A stretch of DNA of 53,691 nucleotides, taken from positions 1 to 53,691 of the forward strand of contig CALUQJ010000004.1 in NCBI GenBank assembly GCA_944322865.1, given 5' to 3'. The notes under the pieces are model-generated. The model searched no databases, had not been told where the DNA came from, and saw only the letters and a list, made by a program, of their open reading frames with translations. Positions 27,727 through 37,362 of this stretch are shown here, piece by piece. Made by a program: the position numbers and the translations under genes. Within the stretch, counting starts at the first letter, position 1. Every line of letters starts with the position of its first letter. The stretch comes from Candidatus Gastranaerophilales bacterium. GTDB taxonomy: Bacteria > Cyanobacteriota > Vampirovibrionia > Gastranaerophilales > Gastranaerophilaceae.

Positions 27727-29190
27727 TTATATATCCGCCAATTTGAGATAATAATCGTTTGCTCTTTCGAATTTATGAGCCGCATTAAACAATTTGCTTT
27801 CCTGCAATTGCGGAGCGAGGATTTGCAGCCCGATCGGCATGCCGTCTTTGTCAAATCCTGCCGGTACACTCATCCCCGGAATACCTGCAAGGTTTGCTGA
27901 AATAGTTGCGATATCGGTTAAATACATTGCAAGCGGGTCTGATGATTTTGCCCCTAAATCGAATGCGGTATTCGGACAAGTTGGCGAAATTAAGATATCA
28001 ACATTTTTGAATGCTTCTACAAAATCCTGAGTTACAAGTGCTCTCATCTGCTGTGCTTTTTTGTAATAAGCATCGTAGTAACCTGATGAAAGTGCATAAG
28101 TTCCGAGCATTATACGGCGTTTAACTTCCGGTCCGAAACCTTCTGCCCTTGTTTTGGTGTACATTTCCATAAGATTTTTAGCATCAGGTGTTCTGTAGCC
28201 GTATCTTACACCGTCAAAGCGTGCCAGGTTAGATGAGCATTCAGCAGTTGCCAGAATATAATAGATGCCGATTGAGTATTTAAGATGAGGAAGAGAAATC
28301 TCAACAATTTCGCATCCTAATTTTTTATAATCTTCAATCGCTTTCTGCATTGCTTTTTGAACATCATCAGAAAGCCCTTCACTCATCAATTCTTTTATTA
28401 CACCGATTTTCATGCCTGTAATATCATTGTTAAGATTTGCCGCATAATGTTCAACCGGCAGATTTAAAGATGTGCTGTCTTTAGGATCATGACCTGAGAT
28501 AACCTCCAGCAAATTAGCAGCATCTTCAACAGTTCTAGCAAAAGGACCGATTTGATCAAGAGATGAGGCAAACGCAATTAATCCATATCTTGAAACGCGC
28601 CCGTAAGTAGGTTTCATCCCGACAATTCCACAAAATGATGCAGGAAGTCTTATTGATCCGCCTGTATCTGATCCAAGTGACAGAGTGACTTCACAAGACG
28701 CAACACTAGCCGCTGAGCCGCCTGATGAGCCCCCAGGAACTTTATTCAAATTCCACGGGTTATGAACTTTTTTGAATGCTGAGTTTTCATTAGATGAACC
28801 CATTGCAAATTCATCCAGATTTGCTTTCCCTAATATAGGAACAAGATTACCCAGCAATTTTTCCGTAATAGTCGCATTGAATGGAGAAACAAAATTCTCA
28901 AGAATCTTACTTGATGCAGTTGTTTTAGATCCTATCAAATTCATATTATCTTTAAGCGCAAGCGGAACACCTGCCAAAAGCGGTAAGTCTTCATTATTCG
29001 CAATTTTTTCATCAACTTTTTTAGCTGTTTCAAGTGCGGTTTCTTTTGTCAAAGAATTGAAAGCTCCCAATTTTTCATCAAGTTCGGAAATTCTTTCGTA
29101 CGCTGCACGTGTTAATTCAACAGCGGAAATCTCTTTATTTTTTAAGGCTTTACTCTGTTCAGCAGCCGATTTTTTTAAAAGCTCGTTCAT
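27727..29190 (-). CDS. gatA: Glutamyl-tRNA(Gln) amidotransferase subunit A
   Basis: A 487-aa amidase-signature enzyme that releases ammonia from glutamine for converting Glu-tRNA(Gln) (and often Asp-tRNA(Asn)) to the amide form. The Ser-cisSer-Lys triad is K80 (LALKDN), S155 (GGSSGGSAAS) and S179 (GSDTGGSIRLPAS), within one residue of well-known GatA numbering. The tail PIGLQILAPQLQESKLF is typical. AAGGAG precedes the ATG. gatB and gatC are not adjacent. Confidence 0.96.
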   Translation of the reverse strand: MNELLKKSAAEQSKALKNKEISAVELTRAAYERISELDEKLGAFNSLTKETALETAKKVDEKIANNEDLPLLAGVPLALKDNMNLIGSKTTASSKILENFVSPFNATITEKLLGNLVPILGKANLDEFAMGSSNENSAFKKVHNPWNLNKVPGGSSGGSAASVASCEVTLSLGSDTGGSIRLPASFCGIVGMKPTYGRVSRYGLIAFASSLDQIGPFARTVEDAANLLEVISGHDPKDSTSLNLPVEHYAANLNNDITGMKIGVIKELMSEGLSDDVQKAMQKAIEDYKKLGCEIVEISLPHLKYSIGIYYILATAECSSNLARFDGVRYGYRTPDAKNLMEMYTKTRAEGFGPEVKRRIMLGTYALSSGYYDAYYKKAQQMRALVTQDFVEAFKNVDILISPTCPNTAFDLGAKSSDPLAMYLTDIATISANLAGIPGMSVPAGFDKDGMPIGLQILAPQLQESKLFNAAHKFERANDYYLKLADI

Positions 29191-29251
29191 TTATATCTCC
29201 TTAGCTAATCCTATGTGATAATTTTATGATAAACAAATTTCAATATCAAGC

Positions 29252-30376
29252 CTATTCAATAGTAAAGACTTTTTTGTAATATAACAGTGCCCCCAGAGAA
29301 GTCAAAACAATATTAGGCATCCAGGCAGCAAGGAACGGATGCAGTGCACCTGCTTCCCCAAAAGATATTGAAAGTGCACGGATAAGGTAATATGCAAAAA
29401 TAATCAGTATACTAAATAAAAATCCACGGTTATATCTCACTCTCGGCGGAGTAATCGCAAGTGGCACACCGATTAAAACCAGTGCCAGAGTGGTTAAAGG
29501 CAGTGCGATTTTATCAAATAGTTCAATTACAATTTCATTACGTTTTTCCTGATCAAGTTTGCTCTGACTGATGTATTTCAAGAGGTTTGAAAAATTCATT
29601 TCTTTTGCAACATTTTTATTAAGTTCTTTTGACAAATCCACCCCGAATTTTACAACTGAATGATCAAAAAGAGTTGTATTTAAAACTTTACCCTTATCAC
29701 CTATTGTATATACAGCACCTTTTTCAAAATCCCAGCCTTCAGGGGAGGTTTTGCCTTCATCCGCCTGTAAAACCTGAATAGTATCTTCTTCGGCAGTATC
29801 AAGCACGGTTATATTATACAAAATTTTATTTTCGCAATAGCCGACGTAGAAAAGTCTTTTTAATTTTCCGTCCTGATTGTTTTCTTTAAAAACGAAATTC
29901 TGTTTGCCTTCCGGAATATTTTTTTGTCCGAGCGCCCATAGAGCCAGATCCTTTGATTGTTTTGTCATTACAGGTACAACACTTTCATTTATAACAAAAC
30001 TGAATACGGACATTATAATTGCAAATATAAAAATTGGTTTAGCAATTCTGTTAAGCCCGATGCCGCATGCCCGCATAACAGTAATTTCTGATGCAAGACT
30101 TAATCTGTTAAGTGTCATAACCGTTGCAAGCAGCACACCCATAGGAATTGTCATAACAATAACTGAAGGCAGATTCAGGATAATCATCATCAACGCAACC
30201 TTGAATGGTATTCCGAACATTGATATTTGTTTAATAAGTGTAATGAATGTGTCAGACGCAAAAATAATTGAGGTAAATACACATACACCCATTATAAACA
30301 TCTCAATAATCTGTTTGAGAATATATTTGTCCAGAATTGTTATTTTTTTGTATTGTTCTTTTATACCTTCAAGCAT
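29252..30376 (-). CDS. lptF: LptF/LptG family lipopolysaccharide export permease, second copy
   Basis: A 374-aa YjgP/YjgQ-type permease with three N-terminal and three C-terminal membrane helices and a ~150-residue periplasmic region between. The helix-2/3 region reads NLPSVIVMTIPMGVLLATVM, matching the family; the other copy has ELPKILGKAFPVGLLLGSLF at the same place. It lies about 9 kb from lptB and is transcribed on the same strand. LptF and LptG normally form a heterodimer, so this is the expected partner. The LptF label is tentative. It stands alone between gatA and dnaJ. Confidence 0.86.
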   Translation of the reverse strand: MLEGIKEQYKKITILDKYILKQIIEMFIMGVCVFTSIIFASDTFITLIKQISMFGIPFKVALMMIILNLPSVIVMTIPMGVLLATVMTLNRLSLASEITVMRACGIGLNRIAKPIFIFAIIMSVFSFVINESVVPVMTKQSKDLALWALGQKNIPEGKQNFVFKENNQDGKLKRLFYVGYCENKILYNITVLDTAEEDTIQVLQADEGKTSPEGWDFEKGAVYTIGDKGKVLNTTLFDHSVVKFGVDLSKELNKNVAKEMNFSNLLKYISQSKLDQEKRNEIVIELFDKIALPLTTLALVLIGVPLAITPPRVRYNRGFLFSILIIFAYYLIRALSISFGEAGALHPFLAAWMPNIVLTSLGALLYYKKVFTIE

Positions 30377-30460
30377 ATTATCATGTTAGCATTAAAAAGA
30401 AATTTGTCTACTTTTATACTTTAGAGTGGAAAATAATAATAATTATTAAGTCAATAATAC

Positions 30461-30487
30461 GAGCGACTGAACAAAGTTCAGCCGCTC
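30461..30487 (-). terminator. Hairpin behind the DnaJ-like gene
   Basis: GAGCG-A-CTGAAC pairs with GTTCAG-C-CGCTC with one mismatch and an AAA loop, nine bases past the stop. The following minus-strand bases are AT-rich rather than a pure T-run, so termination is likely but not certain. Confidence 0.6.
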
Positions 30488-30495
30488 AATAAATT

Positions 30496-31563
30496 TTATC
30501 CGAGGTTTTGGATTTGTTTATACAGTTCAATTTGTTTAGCGGAAATATCTTTTGGTATTACGATTTTTACTCTTGCGTTCAAATTCCCGAAACCGCCGGA
30601 TTTTTGGGGCAGTCCTAAATTTTTCAATCTTAACATTTGACCGCTCGAGGTTTTTGGCGGAATTTTTATCCCGATGTTTCCGTGTAACGTAGAAATTTCC
30701 TTTTTACAGCCTAAAACAGCTTCCGGAGGCGTTATTTCAACATCTTTGGTTAAGTCAATACCGTCAACATCATATTCTTTATCTTTTATATTTATAACAA
30801 GGTATAAATCACCTTTTTGTCCGCGGGTGTCGCCTTTGCCTTCGCCTCTGACACGGACTTTTTGACCTTCTTTTATTTCAGGCGGAAGTTTTACTTTGAT
30901 TGATTTTTGCTCTGTTCTAATCCCTGTGCCGCCGCATACTGAACAGTAGCCGCCGTTTGGCGGGCACTGATTGCAGCGTTCTATTTCGTTGAATTTTACT
31001 GTAATCGGTTTTTGATCAAACAGATCTTTTGCCGTTACGTTTAAAGTTTTTGTAACATCAAGATTTTCATTCATAGTCTGGGCTTCGCGGGCTGTTCTTG
31101 AAGTTCTTGAACTCCGGTTTGCGCCTGCGGCTCCTGCTGTGCCAAAATCAAAACCGTCAAAGGCACTTCTTGTGCGGCGGGAAGATTGTCCGCCCATTTG
31201 TCCGCTCATCATATCGCCGAACAATGAACTGAAAAAGTCCGAAAATCCGCCCATATCGCCGCCAAAATTGAAGGTTTGATACCCCTGACCGCCGCCAAAG
31301 TTAAACTGTTCAAATCCCGGAGGAGGTGTGTATTCCGCGCCCCCCTGCCAGTTTGCACCGAGGCTGTCGTAACGCTGGCGTTTCTGTTTGTCGCCTAATA
31401 CTTCATAAGCTTCGTTTATATCTTTAAATTTACTTTCAGCTTCTTTTGTTTTGTTTACGTCAGGGTGGTATTTGCGCGCAAGCTTTCTGTATGCGGATTT
31501 TATTTCGGCTTCTGTTGCGTCACGCTTTACACCCAGTATGTCATAATAATCTTTATATTGCAT
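30496..31563 (-). CDS. DnaJ-type co-chaperone with a single zinc centre
   Basis: A 355-aa protein. The J domain (1-66) has HPD at 33-35 and should stimulate DnaK ATPase. A Gly/Phe-rich linker (about 70-150) follows. Where full DnaJ has four CxxCxGxG repeats binding two zincs, this has only C197/C200 and C207/C210, enough for one. The C-terminal client-binding domains ([28 protein letters not shown]) are complete. It is thus intermediate between DnaJ and the zinc-free CbpA type. AGGAG precedes the ATG. No dnaK or grpE is adjacent. Confidence 0.9.
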   Translation of the reverse strand: MQYKDYYDILGVKRDATEAEIKSAYRKLARKYHPDVNKTKEAESKFKDINEAYEVLGDKQKRQRYDSLGANWQGGAEYTPPPGFEQFNFGGGQGYQTFNFGGDMGGFSDFFSSLFGDMMSGQMGGQSSRRTRSAFDGFDFGTAGAAGANRSSRTSRTAREAQTMNENLDVTKTLNVTAKDLFDQKPITVKFNEIERCNQCPPNGGYCSVCGGTGIRTEQKSIKVKLPPEIKEGQKVRVRGEGKGDTRGQKGDLYLVINIKDKEYDVDGIDLTKDVEITPPEAVLGCKKEISTLHGNIGIKIPPKTSSGQMLRLKNLGLPQKSGGFGNLNARVKIVIPKDISAKQIELYKQIQNLG

Positions 31564-31727
31564 GCTTTTAATCTCCTATTACTATTATAATAATATATTT
31601 TTTACAATAACCGGATTTTTTTAATTATTTTTTAATGAGTTAATAAAACTTTATCAAATTAAAAAATTATGGCAAAATTTTTTTTTCTTGTGTATTATAT
31701 AATGCATATTTCAAAATAGGAAATGTA

Positions 31728-32585
31728 ATGCAAGGACTTATTGACAAAGAATTATACTCAACCGACAAGATTCTGAAACCTGATTTCAATTCCAGGACAG
31801 GACGGGAACTTCTTGCGTTTTATTTGCAGACTAAATTCCGGCAGATACTGGCACATGACAAAAAATGTGAAAATCCTATTTTTAAAGAGGTAAATCCGGA
31901 TTTTATTTCAAGATTTTCAAGACGTTTGATTAACAATCCTCGCAAACGGCTTTTGATAGGTATTACAGGTGAATCTGCTTCCGGAAAATCTACGATATGC
32001 AAAAAGATAAAGAATATTATTGGACAGTATGAAATGCCGGTTTCTGTACTAAGTACGGATAATTATTTTTCTGATATTTCGGCGTTAATCAGTAAGTACG
32101 GAAGTTTTGACAGTCTTGTAGAAAGCGGATATGATATAGATTCACCAAAAAGTTTTCAGATGGAAATATTAAGAAGCGATCTTGTGGATTTGTCAGACGG
32201 AATTGATATCAAAGCACCTATGTATTTGCCGAACGGGACGGGTGTGTCTGTACCTAATACTCTGGATATCGCATCAGAAAAAATCATTGTTGTTGAAGGT
32301 ATTGCAACAATGTATGACGAGATTAAGGATATTTTTGATGTAAAAATTTATGTTGAAGCCGATAATGATATCCGCAAAGCAAGGTTTATGAAACGGGCAT
32401 GCGAAGAAAGAAACCAGAATTATGACAAAGCTATTCAGCACTGGAATTATCTTGAGCATACCGGCTCAAAACATGTTCGCCCTTGCAGAAATGACGCGGA
32501 TTTTGTTTTAAATGGCAATGCGGATTTAAAATACCTTGCACAGGTTTTGGAATATATCCATACTATTACAAATAATTTTAGCTAA
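31728..32585 (+). CDS. Uridine kinase / phosphoribulokinase family protein
   Basis: A 285-aa P-loop kinase. GESASGKST (81-89) is the Walker A, VLSTDNYFSD follows with a likely substrate-binding Asp, and IIVVEGIATMYDE matches the Walker B-like strand of uridine kinases. ARFMKRACEERNQN near 225 fits the lid. The first ~75 residues are an extension not needed for the kinase fold. It probably phosphorylates a nucleoside, but a different small substrate cannot be excluded. AGGAAA precedes the ATG, and a TATAAT lies at 31698-31703. Confidence 0.8.
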   Translation: MQGLIDKELYSTDKILKPDFNSRTGRELLAFYLQTKFRQILAHDKKCENPIFKEVNPDFISRFSRRLINNPRKRLLIGITGESASGKSTICKKIKNIIGQYEMPVSVLSTDNYFSDISALISKYGSFDSLVESGYDIDSPKSFQMEILRSDLVDLSDGIDIKAPMYLPNGTGVSVPNTLDIASEKIIVVEGIATMYDEIKDIFDVKIYVEADNDIRKARFMKRACEERNQNYDKAIQHWNYLEHTGSKHVRPCRNDADFVLNGNADLKYLAQVLEYIHTITNNFS

Positions 32586-32750
32586 TGTTGGTTTTATAAG
32601 CTTTTTTAAATTTTTGCCTTTATTTGTAATATATGTTATGATTATATTAGAAGATAGTATTCTGATTTTTTTAAACAGAAATACACTAAAAAGTTGATAC
32701 GATTTTATAAAACTTCTATTATAATTAATCCGTATAGAAATAGGTGGCAA

Positions 32751-33434
32751 GTGATAAAAGACATTATTGAAAAACTTAAAGAAAAGCTAAAATTCTATAT
32801 AGACAGTGATAAAGACAAAATCTGGTATAAACGGCGTTATATGCAGATACTTGTCGGGGTACTGGCTGTATTTATAGCGGTAATAGGTATAGTATTTTCG
32901 GCGCATAAAAACAATGCGTCAGTCGAAGAATTAGATAATGAGGTACCTGTAGCAGCAGCACCGGAAGAAAAAGCTCCGGAAACCGAAATAGAGGTGGTTG
33001 CCCAGACTACAGACAGCGACACAATGGTAACTATATCAATGGAAGATACGGGACGTGCAGATCCGTTTCTGCCTTCTGCTGATTATGAAGCTATTGCAGC
33101 ACTTTCAGCGCCGACTGCAAAAATGCCTTATTATATGATTCCGCCGCCTGAAGAAACAGGATATGACCAAACCGCTGTTGATGTTGTTAAAACAAAGGTT
33201 TCAGGTATTATGTATGACAAATACAATCCGTCAGCAATATTGAATATTGATGATACTGATTATCTTGTCAGAATAGGCGAAACAGTAAATAACTACCGTG
33301 TGCTTGCAATTTCCCCGTCAACCGTGACCGTGCAGTTGGGCGCAAACACTTATCGCGCAGGTGTCGGAGAGATGTTCTCGGGTGAGGACATGAACTATGT
33401 AAATGACAGTTTTGGCAGTGCACGACGAAGATAA
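32751..33434 (+). CDS. PilP-like / GspC-like pilus assembly protein
   Basis: A 227-aa protein with one membrane helix (about 34-51) after a short cytoplasmic start. A Pro/Glu-rich linker follows, then GRADPFLPSADYEAI (the DPF segment seen in PilP-type proteins) and a small beta domain (VSGIMYDKYNPSAILNIDD, YLVRIGETVNNYRVLAIS). The GTG at 32751 is chosen because AGGTGG lies just upstream; an in-frame TTG at 32694 lacks a site. It lies 50 bases before the secretin gene and is expected to link the inner-membrane platform to the secretin. The family call rests on context and the DPF segment. Confidence 0.65.
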   Translation: MIKDIIEKLKEKLKFYIDSDKDKIWYKRRYMQILVGVLAVFIAVIGIVFSAHKNNASVEELDNEVPVAAAPEEKAPETEIEVVAQTTDSDTMVTISMEDTGRADPFLPSADYEAIAALSAPTAKMPYYMIPPPEETGYDQTAVDVVKTKVSGIMYDKYNPSAILNIDDTDYLVRIGETVNNYRVLAISPSTVTVQLGANTYRAGVGEMFSGEDMNYVNDSFGSARRR

Positions 33435-33484
33435 TGGTTTAAATAAGAATTAATGATAAAAAAATAATAAGAGCAGGAGCTAAA

Positions 33485-35320
33485 ATGAACACAACTATTT
33501 TTAAAAAGATTATTGCAAGTATGATGTTGACAACATTCTGTTTGTCGCATCTGTCAGTATTGAGCGCAGTCGGTGTTGAGAATATCGGCACGATTGAAGA
33601 TTATGTTCAGCAAAATGCAGTTGTTGATAAACCTGCATTGCGTGAAAACAAAGCTGTTTCAATGCGGTTAAAAGGTGATGTCAGATTAACAGACAAAAAA
33701 ATCCCGATTAACCTCAGCTTGAGAGAATCTGATGTAAAACAGGTTTTGAGAATGTTTGCAGACAAGGCAGGCATGAACATAATTTTCTATAACTCAGTTG
33801 ACGGTAAAATTACACTTGACCTTGTTGATGTACCGTTGAACGATGCGTTTGATATGGTTCTTGAAACAGCAGGACTTACTTATGCAAGAGAAGGTAATAC
33901 AATACTCGTTGCCTCTGCTACCGATCAGAATTTCACTGCAATGAAACAGGAAATGAGTTTGATACCTGTAAAATACGTTGATGCCGCTGCAATTGCTCTG
34001 TTCTTAAATAAAAATATATTTACGCTCAAACGCCCGGGATTTTCAGGGTCAGAAATAGCTGTTACTAACCCTGCAAGAAACGAAATTCTTATTATGGGCT
34101 CTAAAAATGATGCTGAAATAGCAAAGAAAATAGTTGAAAAATTTGATAAAAAACCGGAAATAGCAACATTCACCGTAAAACATACAACCCCTGCTGAAAT
34201 GGCGGATATGGTATGTAATACACTGTTGAAGGCTACTGTTGGAACAGAAGGTGAATCAAGTGACTCCGATACAATCGAAACCGGTGATGACAGTGATATT
34301 ATCGAAGAACCGGATGAAGAACCGCTGACACTCGGCGGCGGTGTTGTTGCCTGCACAGTCGCAACAAAGATTGAAGAAAATAATATCGTATCAGTTCCGC
34401 TGCAAAACATGGCAGTATCTTATTACACACAATTAGGTGTAATCAAGGTTGTCGGCGGCTCTCCGGAACAGATTGATATGATAAGAGAATTTATTGAAGA
34501 TTCTGACAAAAAACAACCTATGGCATATCTTGAAATGTCAATTGTTGAATTGACAGAATCAGGCAGCCGTGAGTTCCAGAACCAGTGGAGCTACTGGAGC
34601 AAGCACTTCTCTGCTAACTTCAATGGTACACAATCTCAGACAAATTCTAATTATCCTATATTTATAACAGGAGATCATAATCCTGACAATCCGGATACTC
34701 CGCAAACGGAATATACTGGTGAACAAACTTTAATGTATGCTATCAGATACCTGATAGAAAACAGAAAAGGTCGTGTTGTTGCTAACCCTAGAATTTTAAT
34801 TACAAATGGGCAAGAATCCGTAATAGACCTCACCTCTGACTATGTAAAAGCTGTTCAGGCATCTGTATCAGCTGCCGGAGGGCTCGCTGGTGCTGTACAA
34901 AGACAGTATGAAATAGCTGATGATAATGGTATCAAAATTACTATAACACCGTTTATCAGTCCTGAAGGGTATGTAACACTTAATATTGAACCTGATTATG
35001 CAACGGTTGCTGATTCTGTTTATGAAGAAAGAGATGGGGTTCGTAATCTCGCCGCAACCTTATTGCAAAGACGTAACCTGACATTAAAGAATGTACGTAT
35101 CAAAGACGGTGAAACTCTTGTAATTGGTGGTATGATAAGAGAAGAAGATACCAAGCAGGTAAACAAAATACCGTTCTTAGGTGACATACCGGTTGTAGGG
35201 GCTTTGTTCAGAAGTTCAAGTAAAGACAGAAGCAAAGAAGAAATGATTATCATGATAACGCCGAAAATCGTTATTGATACCGAGGATGCGGCTCCTCAGC
35301 AAGAAGAAGAAACATTGTAA
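33485..35320 (+). CDS. pilQ: Type IV pilus / type II secretion secretin
   Basis: A 611-aa outer-membrane channel protein. A signal peptide (about 1-30) is followed by an N-terminal domain (INLSLRESDVKQVLRMFADK, about 76-95), further N domains (about 155-310, with an acidic insertion of ~30 residues) and the secretin domain with VVANPRILITNGQESVIDL, ITITPFISPEGYVTLNIEP, LVIGGMIREEDTKQVNKIPF and LGDIPVVGALFR. These are the hallmarks of PilQ/GspD. It is followed by the motor ATPase gene 15 bases downstream. GAGCAGGAG precedes the ATG. Confidence 0.93.
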   Translation: MNTTIFKKIIASMMLTTFCLSHLSVLSAVGVENIGTIEDYVQQNAVVDKPALRENKAVSMRLKGDVRLTDKKIPINLSLRESDVKQVLRMFADKAGMNIIFYNSVDGKITLDLVDVPLNDAFDMVLETAGLTYAREGNTILVASATDQNFTAMKQEMSLIPVKYVDAAAIALFLNKNIFTLKRPGFSGSEIAVTNPARNEILIMGSKNDAEIAKKIVEKFDKKPEIATFTVKHTTPAEMADMVCNTLLKATVGTEGESSDSDTIETGDDSDIIEEPDEEPLTLGGGVVACTVATKIEENNIVSVPLQNMAVSYYTQLGVIKVVGGSPEQIDMIREFIEDSDKKQPMAYLEMSIVELTESGSREFQNQWSYWSKHFSANFNGTQSQTNSNYPIFITGDHNPDNPDTPQTEYTGEQTLMYAIRYLIENRKGRVVANPRILITNGQESVIDLTSDYVKAVQASVSAAGGLAGAVQRQYEIADDNGIKITITPFISPEGYVTLNIEPDYATVADSVYEERDGVRNLAATLLQRRNLTLKNVRIKDGETLVIGGMIREEDTKQVNKIPFLGDIPVVGALFRSSSKDRSKEEMIIMITPKIVIDTEDAAPQQEEETL

Positions 35321-35335
35321 TGACATAAAATTGAA

Positions 35336-37348
35336 ATGAATGAATTATTATCAAGATTAAAAAATAGTGTCAATCTACAGATACTAAATAAAGTTGAACA
35401 ATCACTAATGGAACAATATAAATTTGTTCCAATTAGTGTCAGGGATAATTTTTTGTTCGTTGCCATTAACAGTTCTTCTGACAAGTCGTTGATTAATTCT
35501 AAATTAAAAGAATATTTTCCGCAGCAGGTTAAGTTTATCCAAATACCTGATCATGATCTGGAATATCTTATCACATCATTCAGAAACGATGACGAAAAAT
35601 TCTTTCTGGAAGAAGAAGGGGCACAGAAACAGGAAAAACTCGGTGAATTGCTTATCCAGCGCGGATATATAACAGATGTTCAGTTATTACAGGCATTAGC
35701 AGAAAGCAAGCGTTCCAAAACTCCTATCGGTTCAACTCTTTTCAAGCTTGGATTTATTACACTTGCACAATTAAAAGAAATACTGCATATGCAAACCGGT
35801 TTGGACATGGTGACACCTGAATTGCTCTCAAAGCAAGAAAAGTTTGTCAACATTCTGCCGGAAGATTTTATCAAAACAAATCAGATAATACCGATATCTT
35901 CTGACGGAAAAACGCTTGTACTTGGTGTTGTTCAGCCTGTGCGTCCTGAGGTTTTGAAAGAAATTATCTACCTCACGGGACAAAACCCTAAACAACTTTT
36001 AATGACTCATTATGAGTTTGAAACCTCACTGAACACCTTCTTTAGCTCCCAGAAAAAAGAAACACAGAAAATAATCAAACAGATTGAGCAGGAATCAGCC
36101 GAGTTTGAGCAGGAAGAATCTCTCTGGGAACAGGTTGACAGTGAATTGCAGGATTCAACCGGTTCCGTTGCAAAATTTGTTAACCAGATTATTACAAACG
36201 CTATAGACAGTAAGGTTTCCGATATTCACCTTGAGCCGCGTCTGCAAGGTTATATAGTACGTTACAGAAAAGACGGCATGCTGCAAAAAGTGCTGGATAT
36301 TCCGCCTAAGGTCGAATCCTCAATTATCGCTCGTTTCAAGGTCTTATCCCGTATGAATATCGCTGAACACAGGCGTCCGCAGGACGGTACATTCTCAATT
36401 AAATACAAAAACGCATCTTATGACTTCCGTATAAACACCCTGCCTGTATCCGGCAAAGAAAAAGTCGTAATCCGTGTACTTGCGCCTGCTGTTAGTTTGA
36501 ATGCTGCCGATAAGCAAATACATCTTGTCGGAGCTTTTGACGACGATATTACAAAAATCAAAGCTATGATTACCTGTCCAAACGGTATTATCCTGACTTC
36601 AGGTCCTACAGGATCAGGTAAAACAACGACATTGTATTCTGTATTGAAAAGTTTGAATGATGAAGCGGTTAATATCACTACAATTGAAGACCCGATAGAA
36701 ATTAAACTTGAAGGTATTAACCAATCCCAGATTAACCCGAAAGCAGGTATTACATTCGCCTCCTGTATGCGTGCGATATTAAGACAGGACCCGGATATTA
36801 TACTTGTCGGTGAAATTCGTGACTATGAAACACTTGAAATTGCGATATCAGCGGCATTGACCGGTCACCTCGTATTGAGTACCGTTCACACCAATTCCGC
36901 TGCCGCAACAGTTACCCGTTTGATTGAAATGGGGGCTAAAGATTATCTGGTATCTTCAACCCTCACAGGCGTTATTGCACAACGTCTTGTCAGAAAACTT
37001 TGTAATGACTGTAAAGAAGAATATTATCCGAGTTATGAAGAAGCAAGTCAGATATTCACTAACGAAGATGATATTCAGGATTTCCTCAAACAGCCTATCT
37101 ATCGCGCTAAAGGTTGCAGTAAGTGTGATTTTACAGGTTACAGAGGGCGTCTTGGCGTATATGAAATTATGCCGATTACAAAAGATATTAAAAAACTTAT
37201 TGCTATGGGCGCGCACGATCTGGAAATTGAAGAAACCGCAATTAAGCATGGTATGCGCACATTGCACAATTCTTGTATAAAACATATACTGAACGGTGAT
37301 ACAACTATTAGTGAATTTATAAGAGTACTTGGTATAGCAAGTGAATAG
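35336..37348 (+). CDS. pilB: Type IV pilus assembly / type II secretion ATPase
   Basis: A 670-aa GspE/PilB ATPase. The N-terminal region has an MshEN-type repeat pair (LGELLIQRGYITDVQLLQAL and LGFITLAQLKEILHMQTGL), which in related proteins binds c-di-GMP. The motor part has SDIHLEP, Walker A SGPTGSGKTTTLYS (G423 on), Asp box TIEDPIE, Walker B DPDIILVGEIRD and His box GHLVLSTVHTN. Two CxxC pairs (CNDC and CSKC) form the zinc site. It powers pilus extension or secretion from the cytoplasmic side. No separate pilT is seen. Confidence 0.95.
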   Translation: MNELLSRLKNSVNLQILNKVEQSLMEQYKFVPISVRDNFLFVAINSSSDKSLINSKLKEYFPQQVKFIQIPDHDLEYLITSFRNDDEKFFLEEEGAQKQEKLGELLIQRGYITDVQLLQALAESKRSKTPIGSTLFKLGFITLAQLKEILHMQTGLDMVTPELLSKQEKFVNILPEDFIKTNQIIPISSDGKTLVLGVVQPVRPEVLKEIIYLTGQNPKQLLMTHYEFETSLNTFFSSQKKETQKIIKQIEQESAEFEQEESLWEQVDSELQDSTGSVAKFVNQIITNAIDSKVSDIHLEPRLQGYIVRYRKDGMLQKVLDIPPKVESSIIARFKVLSRMNIAEHRRPQDGTFSIKYKNASYDFRINTLPVSGKEKVVIRVLAPAVSLNAADKQIHLVGAFDDDITKIKAMITCPNGIILTSGPTGSGKTTTLYSVLKSLNDEAVNITTIEDPIEIKLEGINQSQINPKAGITFASCMRAILRQDPDIILVGEIRDYETLEIAISAALTGHLVLSTVHTNSAAATVTRLIEMGAKDYLVSSTLTGVIAQRLVRKLCNDCKEEYYPSYEEASQIFTNEDDIQDFLKQPIYRAKGCSKCDFTGYRGRLGVYEIMPITKDIKKLIAMGAHDLEIEETAIKHGMRTLHNSCIKHILNGDTTISEFIRVLGIASE

Positions 37349-37362
37349 CAGGTGTATAATTA

